This document shows positions 54,558-61,236 of a DNA stretch of 64,000 nucleotides, piece after piece. The notes below the pieces were generated by a model. The model saw only the letters and a program-made list of their open reading frames with translations, did not search any database and had not been told where the DNA came from. This stretch comes from Micromonospora echinospora. Its GTDB lineage: Bacteria > Actinomycetota > Actinomycetes > Mycobacteriales > Micromonosporaceae. The stretch lies in NCBI RefSeq assembly GCF_900091495.1, contig NZ_LT607413.1:6463001-6527000 (forward strand), given 5' to 3'. Position 1 is the first letter of the stretch, and each line of letters begins with the position of its first letter. Both the position numbers and the translations under genes were made by a program.

Positions 54558-55696
54558 GGCAGCTCCACGGAGACGGTGGTGGGCCCGCCGGCAGGGCTGT
54601 CGACGCACAGCCGCCCGTCGAGGGCCCCGACCCGGCGGGCCAGGCCGGACAGCCCCCGCCCGGCAGGGTCGGCCCCGCCGACGCCGTCGTCACGCACCGC
54701 CATCCGGACCGCCCCCTCCCCAGCACCGATCTCGACGGTGATCAGGGTAGCGGCGGCGTGCTTCGCCGCGTTCGTCAGCGCCTCGCAGGCCACGAAGTAC
54801 AGCACCGTCTCGACCTGCCGGGCGGGCCGTGCCGGCAGGTCGCAGCGGATGCGGACCGGCACGTCGGAGCGCTGGGCGACCAACTCCAACGCCTGTCCGA
54901 GGTCGGCGTCGTCGAGCGCCGACGGGTACACCCGCCAGGCCACCTCACGCAGCTCCACGACGGCCTGCTGAACGTCGGAATGGGCCTGGGCGAGCAGTTC
55001 GGCCGTTCGGGCGGCGTCCCGGCTTCGGCGGGCCCGGCCGAGCAGCATCCCGAGGGCGACGAGCCGCTGCTGGAGCCCGTCGTGCAGGTCCCGCTCGATG
55101 CGCTGCCGCTCAGCGTCCACCGCGGCGATCACGCCCGCCCGGCTCACCACCAGTTCCCGGACGCGGTCCTCGAGCAGTTCCCGCCGGCTCGGGCCGAGCA
55201 GACGCCGGGCGAGCCGCACGTCCAACGCGCCGACACTCACCACGGCCTGGACGTTCACCAGGAACAACGCCGCACCGACGACCACCTGTACCAGCGCGTC
55301 GGCCACGCCGAGGTCACCCCGGAGCGTGGCCAGCAGCACGATCGTCGCCAGCACCACACCGACGGCGAGCAGCCCGTACGCCAGCAGGCCGAGCACCCCG
55401 GGCAGCAGGCGTACGGCCAGGTAGCCCACCTCCCTCCGCCCGCCCGTCGCGCCGGGCGAGAGGTCGGCGTCGTGGAACCGGGCGAGGCGACGGCGCTCGT
55501 ACCGCACGAGCGCCGAGGCGTACCGCCGGATCGCGGCGCGTACCGGGCGGCGGGCCGGGGGCACGACCCCGGCGGTGGCCCCGGCGACGGCCGCGACCGC
55601 GAGGAAGAGCCCCCCGACGCCGGCGGTGAGAATCCCGAGGGCGACCCCGAGGGGAATCCTTCCCGGGCGCGGCGACTCCGGCCGGTCCTCCGCCAC
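54548..55696 (-). CDS. NarL-type sensor histidine kinase
   Basis: A 382-residue membrane kinase. Hydrophobic segments at about 16-45, 93-125 and 134-155 form the sensor part. The dimerisation helix holds the phospho-acceptor H205 (ERDLHDGLQQRLVALG), followed by a HATPase domain with the N box EALTNAAKHAAA and G box DDGVGGADPAGRGLSGL. This HisKA_3 type pairs with the downstream response regulator. The GTG at 55696 lies 5 bases after the DedA stop codon, which suggests translational coupling; longer frames reach 55831 but overlap dedA. Confidence 0.88.
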   Translation of the reverse strand: MAEDRPESPRPGRIPLGVALGILTAGVGGLFLAVAAVAGATAGVVPPARRPVRAAIRRYASALVRYERRRLARFHDADLSPGATGGRREVGYLAVRLLPGVLGLLAYGLLAVGVVLATIVLLATLRGDLGVADALVQVVVGAALFLVNVQAVVSVGALDVRLARRLLGPSRRELLEDRVRELVVSRAGVIAAVDAERQRIERDLHDGLQQRLVALGMLLGRARRSRDAARTAELLAQAHSDVQQAVVELREVAWRVYPSALDDADLGQALELVAQRSDVPVRIRCDLPARPARQVETVLYFVACEALTNAAKHAAATLITVEIGAGEGAVRMAVRDDGVGGADPAGRGLSGLARRVGALDGRLCVDSPAGGPTTVSVELPCG

Positions 55697-55700
55697 CGGT

Positions 55701-56576
55701 TCAGGGCCGCCCGTCGGCGTGCCCGCCGGTCGGCCACTCCTCCGGGCGGGCGCTGCGGTAGATCGTGCCCCGCCCGTCCGGATCGGGGGCGACACGCAGG
55801 GGCGCGGGTCCGACCGGCTCGGGGGCGACACGCGACGGCACGGCGACCGGATCGGCGGCGGACGGCGCGGGCCCGACCGGCGGCACCGGACCAGCGGCTG
55901 ACGCCCCGCCCCGGCGGGCCCGGACGAGGCGGGAGCCCACGAACCAGCAGACGGCCACCGCGCAACCGACGATGACCAGTTTCTGCAGCACCCCGGCGTA
56001 CCCCTCGACCAGGTGCCAGTTGTCGCCGAGCAGGTAACCGGCCAGCACGAAGGCGCTGTTCCAGATCAGGCTGCCCAGGGTGGTGTAGAGGGCGAAGGTT
56101 CCCAGGGGCATCCGCTCCACCCCGGCCGGTACGGAGATCAGGCTACGGAAGATCGGAATCATCCGGCCGAAGAAGACGGCCTTCACCCCGTGCCGCAGGA
56201 ACCACGCCTCGGTGCGGTCCACGTCGCTGAGCTTGACCAGCGGCAGCCGTGCCGCGATCGCCCGGATCCGGTCCCGGCCGAGCACGGCACCGATCCGGTA
56301 CAGCGCCAGCGCGCCGAGCAACGAGCCGAGGGTGGTCCAGAAGATCGCGCCGAGCAGGCTCATCCGACCCTGGGCCGCCACGAAGCCGGCCAGCGGGAGG
56401 ATCACCTCGCTGGGGATCGGCGGGAAGAGGTTCTCCAGCGCCACGGCCAGACCGGCCCCGGGTCCACCGAGCCGTTCGACCAGGTCGGTGACGAAACCGA
56501 CCAGGCCGTCCTCGGGCGGGGCGGCCGACCGGGCGGCGGTGCCGGTGGTGGGCAGGGCGTGCGCGGTGCGAATCAT
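55701..56576 (-). CDS. DedA family membrane protein
   Basis: A 291-residue DedA/SNARE-associated family protein. It shows the two conserved half-helices (ENLFPPIPSEVILPLAGFVA and FFGRMIPIFRSLISVPAGVERM) and four to five membrane segments; DedA proteins flip or transport undecaprenyl phosphate and phospholipids. The C-terminal 80 residues are a long Pro/Ala-rich tail not found in the core family. It is upstream of the histidine kinase gene and in the same transcript. Confidence 0.88.
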   Translation of the reverse strand: MIRTAHALPTTGTAARSAAPPEDGLVGFVTDLVERLGGPGAGLAVALENLFPPIPSEVILPLAGFVAAQGRMSLLGAIFWTTLGSLLGALALYRIGAVLGRDRIRAIAARLPLVKLSDVDRTEAWFLRHGVKAVFFGRMIPIFRSLISVPAGVERMPLGTFALYTTLGSLIWNSAFVLAGYLLGDNWHLVEGYAGVLQKLVIVGCAVAVCWFVGSRLVRARRGGASAAGPVPPVGPAPSAADPVAVPSRVAPEPVGPAPLRVAPDPDGRGTIYRSARPEEWPTGGHADGRP

Positions 56577-56727
56577 GCTCCACACGTTACGAACGGATCG
56601 GCGGGTCGACCACGGGGCCGGCCACCGACTCCGTCGGCGACGACCACACCGGGTGGGGTGCGGAGAACCCCAGGGCACCCGCCCGTCGCCGGTTCCGCCG
56701 ACCCTCCGTCGACGACCAACCGGCCGG

Positions 56728-56733
56728 TATCCT
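56728..56733 (+). promoter_or_regulatory. Putative -10 box of a leaderless DUF2804 gene
   Basis: TATCCT matches TANNNT and lies 6 bases before the GTG start at 56740. There is no ribosome binding site between, which points to a leaderless transcript. Confidence 0.6.
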
Positions 56734-56739
56734 GCCGCC

Positions 56740-57720
56740 GTGACGCACGAGCGCGAGATCACCGAGCCGGTCGAGCTGTGCCTGCCGGACGGGCGCCTCG
56801 ACCCCGACGCGGTCGGCTGGACCCGCCGGCCGCTGCACCGGGCCAACCTGCGGGGCTGGGGCCGGCGCAAGCGGTGGGAGTACTGGGGTGTGGTCACCCC
56901 CACGCACATCCTCGGGGTCGTCGCGTCCTCCCTGGACTACGCCGGGGTGCACAGCGTCTACCTGCTCGACCGGGCCACCGGCACCGAGGTCGCCACGGAG
57001 GCGGTGGTGCCGCTGGCCCGCGGGGTCGTCCTGCCCGAGCGCAGCGGCGCGGGCCGGGTGTCGGTCCGGGCCGGCGCGGTGACCGTGACGATCGACCAGA
57101 CGCCCGAGGCGACGCTCCTGCGGGCCAGCGCCGGTCAGGTCGAGATCGACCTGACCATGCCGCTGCCGCCGGGGCACGAGTCGCTCGGCGTGGTGGTGCC
57201 CTGGGGACGGCACCGCTTCCAGTACACGGTCAAGGACGTCGGTCGGCCGGTGCAGGGCCGGTTCCGGGTGGGCACCACCTGGCACGACGTCCCGTCGGCG
57301 GAGTCGTTCGCGGTGCTGGACCACGGGCGGGGCAAGTGGCCGTACTCGATCACCTGGAACTGGGCCGCGGGCGCCGGCCCTGGTCGCGCGATCCAGCTCG
57401 GCGGGGCCTGGACCGACGGCACCGGGAGCACCGAGAACGCGCTCGTCGTCGACGGCCGGTTGCACAAGATCGGTGACGAGCTGCGCTGGCGGTACGACCG
57501 CGCCGACTGGACCCGGCCGTGGCGGATCACCGGACCCCGGGTCGACGTGACGTTCCACCCCTTCCACGAGCGGGTCTCCCGCACCAGCCTCGGCGTCGTC
57601 GCCAACGAGACCCACCAGTGCTTCGGGCACTTCACCGGCTGGGCGGCCACCGACGACGGCGAGCGGATCGACCTCGACGGTCTGGTCGGCTGGGCGGAGG
57701 AGGCCCGCAACCGCTGGTAG
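56740..57720 (+). CDS. DUF2804 family protein
   Basis: A 326-residue protein matching the DUF2804 family, seen in actinobacteria and lower eukaryotes and without a known activity. Typical segments are WEYWGVVTPTHILGVVASSLDYAG, the WPYSITWNWAAGAG motif and the terminal THQCFGHFTGWAATDDGERI with its conserved His. The mixed beta layout suggests a lipid- or polysaccharide-binding sandwich; this is inference. A TATCCT box close to the GTG indicates leaderless expression. Confidence 0.82.
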   Translation: MTHEREITEPVELCLPDGRLDPDAVGWTRRPLHRANLRGWGRRKRWEYWGVVTPTHILGVVASSLDYAGVHSVYLLDRATGTEVATEAVVPLARGVVLPERSGAGRVSVRAGAVTVTIDQTPEATLLRASAGQVEIDLTMPLPPGHESLGVVVPWGRHRFQYTVKDVGRPVQGRFRVGTTWHDVPSAESFAVLDHGRGKWPYSITWNWAAGAGPGRAIQLGGAWTDGTGSTENALVVDGRLHKIGDELRWRYDRADWTRPWRITGPRVDVTFHPFHERVSRTSLGVVANETHQCFGHFTGWAATDDGERIDLDGLVGWAEEARNRW

Positions 57721-57908
57721 CCCGGGCGTCGACGAGCGCGTCCGGGCGGCGCGGTCCCGTCTTCGCGGGCCGGACGGTCGGTGACGCCGGCGGGACGGCG
57801 GTCCGGGGAGGCTGTCCGCAGGTGAGCGCCGCGCGCCGACGGCTCACCCGCCCTGTCCCCTCCGCCCGGGCCGCGCCGGTTCCGGGCCGTGTCGCACCTG
57901 GAGACACC

Positions 57909-58196
57909 GTGTTCACCACGACCTTCTGGAAGCAGGCCGCCGAACGGGCGGTCAAGTCGGCCGCGCAGGCCCTGCTCGGCCTCTGGGCCCTCGACGGTTG
58001 GTTCGACGTCCTGACCGCTGACTGGCCGATGGCCGGCGGGGTGGCTCTCGGCGGTGCGGTCCTGTCGCTGCTGACGTCGCTGGTTTCGCTCGCCGGTGGA
58101 CCGGAGCAGTCGCCGAGCCTGGTGTCGACCACGCCACCGGCGGCGCCCGTCGAGCCGACCGCCCGCCCATCGCGCGACCCGCACACCGCCCGGTAG
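57909..58196 (+). CDS. Phage-like holin (r1t type), isolated
   Basis: A 95-residue protein beginning VFTTTFWKQAAERAVKSAAQ, then a hydrophobic helix (LLGLWALDGWFDVL) and a second (GGVALGGAVLSLLTSLVSLAG), ending in a Pro/Ser-rich tail. This matches the actinophage r1t-type holin layout (FTxxFWKxAAERAxKTFAQ). No endolysin, tail or other phage gene is nearby, so it is either a lone remnant or a domesticated holin. The GTG at 57909 has a CTGGAGAC site. The 188 bases before it hold no gene. Confidence 0.7.
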   Translation: MFTTTFWKQAAERAVKSAAQALLGLWALDGWFDVLTADWPMAGGVALGGAVLSLLTSLVSLAGGPEQSPSLVSTTPPAAPVEPTARPSRDPHTAR

Positions 58197-58213
58197 CGCC
58201 GAAACCCTTTCTT

Positions 58214-58225
58214 TACATCGATGTA
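58214..58225. promoter_or_regulatory. Perfect 12-bp palindrome, LacI-type operator candidate
   Basis: TACATCGATGTA lies 17 bases before the GH43-CBM start codon. A palindrome with a central CG is typical of LacI-family operators. It overlaps the expected core promoter, so it could repress the secreted glycosidase gene. It differs from the sites near 51384 and 51528. Confidence 0.55.
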
Positions 58226-58242
58226 CGTGGTTGTATTCGGTC

Positions 58243-59559
58243 ATGCGCCGACTTCTCGCCTGCCTGGTCGCCGCCCTCGCGGCCAGCCCCCTCGTCCTCA
58301 GTGCACAGCCGGCCGCCGCCGCGACCACGGCACCGGCGCTGGTCATCGGCAGTGACTTCCCCGACCCCGACATCCTCAAGGTCGGCGACACCTACCACGC
58401 CTACTCGACCAACAACGGCAACGGCAACGTGCCGGTGGCCACCGCCACCTCGCTGACCGGCCCCTGGACGCGGCGGGGGAACGCCCTGCCCACCCTCGGC
58501 GCCTGGGCCAGCGGCGGACGCACCTGGGCGCCCGAGGTGTTCCGCCGCGCCGACGGCCGGTACGTGCTCTACTACACCGCGCTCAGCCGCAGCGTGGGCC
58601 GGCAGTGCATCGGTGCCGCGACCGCCACCTCTCCGCTGGGCCCGTTCGCCCCGGTCGGCACCGGGCCGCTGATCTGCAACGGCGGCGAGGGCGGCAACAT
58701 CGACGCGTCCAGCTTCGTCGACAGCACCGGCCTGCGGTACATGCTCTACAAGGACGACGGCAACGCGATCGGCCAGCCGACCAGCCTCTGGCTCCAGCAG
58801 GTCGCCGCCGACGGGGTGACGTTGCAGGGTTCCCGGGTGGAGCTGCTGCGCAGCGGTCGCCCGGAGGAGGCCGGGGTCATCGAGGCGCCCGTGCTGACCA
58901 AGGTCGGCAGCCAGTACGTGCTGTTCTACTCCCTCGGCGGGTACGGCGGCGACGCCTACCAGACCAGCTACGCGACCTCGACCTCACTGACCGGTCCGTA
59001 CACCAAGGCGTACCGCTCGCTGATGACCACGGCCTCGCTGGACAACGCCGTCCGGGGCCCCGGCGGCGCGGACGTCGTCCGGGAGGCCGGCGGCGACCGC
59101 ATCGTCTTCCACGGCTGGATCAACAACAACAGCGCCCGGGGGATGTACGTGGCGGACCTCGGCTGGTCCGGCGGGTACCCCGTCGTGCGGGGCAGCCGGG
59201 TGCGCTACGAGACCGAGCGGGGCCGGCTCAACAACTGCGCGGTCCGCGCCACCACCACCGCCTCCCAGGGGCAGGCCGTGGCGTACATCGACCACGCCGA
59301 CAGCTGGGTCGAGGTGACCGTGTTCGCCCCGCGCGCCGGAAACTACACCGCGCACATCGCGTACGCCGCCGGCTACGGCGACGCCCAGCACACCCTGACC
59401 GTCAACGGCGGGGCGGCCCAGGCGGTCACCTACCCGAACACGGGTTGGGAGACCTGGCGGCAGGTCCGGGCCGACGTCACGCTCAACGCCGGCAACAACA
59501 CCCTCCGGCTGACCCACCGCAGCCGCTGGGCGGAACTCGACTTCGTCGAGATCGCGTAG
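58243..59559 (+). CDS. Secreted GH43-family glycosidase with C-terminal CBM
   Basis: A 438-residue secreted enzyme. A Sec signal peptide (RRLLACLVAALAASPLVLSA, cleavage near AAA at about 27) is followed by a five-bladed propeller with the three expected acids: Asp in SDFPDPDILKVGD, Asp in NIDASSFVDSTG and Glu in GVIEAPVLTKVG. Residues from about 320 form a beta-sandwich CBM (VRYETERGRLNNCAV, AHIAYAAGYGDAQHTLTVNG, ending RWAELDFVEI), similar to CBM35/CBM6. Arabinan or arabinoxylan is a likely target. No ribosome binding site precedes the ATG. Confidence 0.88.
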   Translation: MRRLLACLVAALAASPLVLSAQPAAAATTAPALVIGSDFPDPDILKVGDTYHAYSTNNGNGNVPVATATSLTGPWTRRGNALPTLGAWASGGRTWAPEVFRRADGRYVLYYTALSRSVGRQCIGAATATSPLGPFAPVGTGPLICNGGEGGNIDASSFVDSTGLRYMLYKDDGNAIGQPTSLWLQQVAADGVTLQGSRVELLRSGRPEEAGVIEAPVLTKVGSQYVLFYSLGGYGGDAYQTSYATSTSLTGPYTKAYRSLMTTASLDNAVRGPGGADVVREAGGDRIVFHGWINNNSARGMYVADLGWSGGYPVVRGSRVRYETERGRLNNCAVRATTTASQGQAVAYIDHADSWVEVTVFAPRAGNYTAHIAYAAGYGDAQHTLTVNGGAAQAVTYPNTGWETWRQVRADVTLNAGNNTLRLTHRSRWAELDFVEIA

Positions 59560-59579
59560 GTTCCGACGCACGGCACCCG

Positions 59580-59617
59580 GGCCGGGTGGTCCGCCGACGT
59601 CGGCGGACCACCCGGCC
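59580..59617. terminator. Perfect 38-bp palindrome, bidirectional terminator
   Basis: The arms 59580-59598 and 59599-59617 are exact reverse complements over 19 bp with no spacer. It sits between the convergent stop codons of the GH43-CBM gene (59559) and the terminal NRPS gene (59620) and can form the same stem in both RNAs, so it probably ends both transcripts. Confidence 0.85.
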
Positions 59618-59619
59618 GG

Positions 59620-61236
59620 TCACGTCGTCCCGGCGTCACCGGCACGGGGCAGCGGGGCGTCCGGCGCGGCCAGCAACCGGGACAGCAGCCGCTGGTACCG
59701 GTCCAGCCAGCCGGCGACCGTGTCGGCGTCGAACAGGTTCGCCGCGTACTCGATGAGCAACGCCATCTCACCTGTCGGCAGGGGACGGAGCTGCCAGGTC
59801 AGGTCGCCCCGGGCGCCGGCCAGCACGACGTCCCGGGCCAGGGCCGGTTCCAGGCCGGTCAGACGCAGCACCGGGTCGGCCATGTCGAGCAGGTCGAAGT
59901 AGACCCGGCACGGGAAGTCGGCGAACGCCTCGCCGAGCGTCGCGATCTGCACCGACGACGGCACCGACTGGCGGGCCAGGGCCTGCCAGGTCACCCGCGT
60001 GGTCCGGTGGACCAGCTCGTCGAAGGACGCCACGCCGGCGACCGGGACGATCAGCAGGGCCGCCTGGGCGAGGACACCCACCACCCGGTCGAACCGGGGA
60101 TCGGTGCGGTTGGCCACCGAGGTGGCCAGGTTGACGGTCGGCGAGCCGCTCAGCCCGTGCAGCAGCCAGGTGTAGGCCGCCATGAACACCGCGTACGGGG
60201 TGGCGTTCCGGCTCACGGCGTACGCCGACACCGCCGCGACCAGGTCGGCCGGGAAGGTGTGGTGGAGCACCCCGCCGGGGTCGGTGGTGAGGGGAACGCG
60301 CGGCCGGTCGGTGGGCAGCCGCATCGGGACGGTCCCGGGGGGCAGGTCGTCGACCCACTCCCGGAGCATCCGTCGGGTCTCCGGCCGGGCCAGGTACTCG
60401 ACCTCCCACCGGCAGAAGTCGACGAACTCGGCCGGCAACGGCGGCAGGTCGGCGGGACGGCCGGTGACCTCCGCCTCGTAGAACGCCGCCAGGTCGTCCA
60501 GGAGCGGTTGGACCGACCATCCGTCGACGTAGCCGTGGTGGATGGCGAGGGTCAGTTCGTGCCGGCGGTCGTCCGGCCCGGTCGGGCCCTCGGTCTGGAA
60601 CAGCGCCGCCCGGAACGCCGGTTCACGGTCCAGGGCGAACGGGATCGAGGCCCATTCCTCGACCGCCCGGTCCAGGTCGTCCACCGGGACCGTCCGCACC
60701 GGCAGCGGCACCGGCCGGGGGGCGAGCACCTGCTGGCACACCCCGTCCTCCCGGGCCGCCAGCCGGGTCCGCAGGGCCGCCTGCCGGACGGTCAGCCCGG
60801 TCAGGGCCCGGCGTAGCGCCGCCCGGTCGAGCGGGCCGTGCAGCGTCAGCCGGAAGGCCACGGTCAGCACCTGCGGAAAGGCCATCTGCCTGGTGATGTG
60901 GTACTGCCGGGTCTGGCCGAAGCTGGCCGGCGCGGTCGCCAGCACCCGCCAGTCGTCGCCGTCGTCCCCGGGGTCGGGATCGGCGTCGACGGCGGAGCCG
61001 GTGCGGACGGGCGCGGCGGTGGACTCCGGTCCGGCCGGCACCGGCGGGCCGTCGGCCCGGCCGAGTCGGCCCAGCAACGCCGGCTTCAGCCGACGCATGG
61101 CCGCGAGCAGCTCCGCGTCGAGCGCGTCGGCGGGCGCGTCGTAGTCGAGCTGCTCCCCGCGTACGGTGAGCCGCACGTCCCGGCGACGCAGCTCGCGCAG
61201 CAGATCGTCCAGGTCGGTCGACTCGGGGGCGGTCAC
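59620..61236 (-). CDS. NRPS protein of TubC-type docking domain plus terminal condensation domain
   Basis: A 538-residue protein. Residues 9-58 match the TubC N-terminal docking domain ([20 protein letters not shown] then MRRLKPALLGRL), which binds a beta-hairpin tail of an upstream partner. After a Pro/Ala/Asp-rich linker, residues 100-530 form a condensation domain with the intact active site H233-H234-xxx-D238-G239 (AIHHGYVDGWS). There is no adenylation, carrier or thioesterase domain after it. It could join the last building block, or release the chain with an external amine or alcohol. The GTG start overlaps the upstream NRPS stop (GTGA). Confidence 0.88.
   Translation of the reverse strand: MTAPESTDLDDLLRELRRRDVRLTVRGEQLDYDAPADALDAELLAAMRRLKPALLGRLGRADGPPVPAGPESTAAPVRTGSAVDADPDPGDDGDDWRVLATAPASFGQTRQYHITRQMAFPQVLTVAFRLTLHGPLDRAALRRALTGLTVRQAALRTRLAAREDGVCQQVLAPRPVPLPVRTVPVDDLDRAVEEWASIPFALDREPAFRAALFQTEGPTGPDDRRHELTLAIHHGYVDGWSVQPLLDDLAAFYEAEVTGRPADLPPLPAEFVDFCRWEVEYLARPETRRMLREWVDDLPPGTVPMRLPTDRPRVPLTTDPGGVLHHTFPADLVAAVSAYAVSRNATPYAVFMAAYTWLLHGLSGSPTVNLATSVANRTDPRFDRVVGVLAQAALLIVPVAGVASFDELVHRTTRVTWQALARQSVPSSVQIATLGEAFADFPCRVYFDLLDMADPVLRLTGLEPALARDVVLAGARGDLTWQLRPLPTGEMALLIEYAANLFDADTVAGWLDRYQRLLSRLLAAPDAPLPRAGDAGTT

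Noticed and set aside
57909..58196. Prophage remnant around the holin-like gene
   Set aside because: No other phage-type gene, integrase or attachment repeat is visible nearby.
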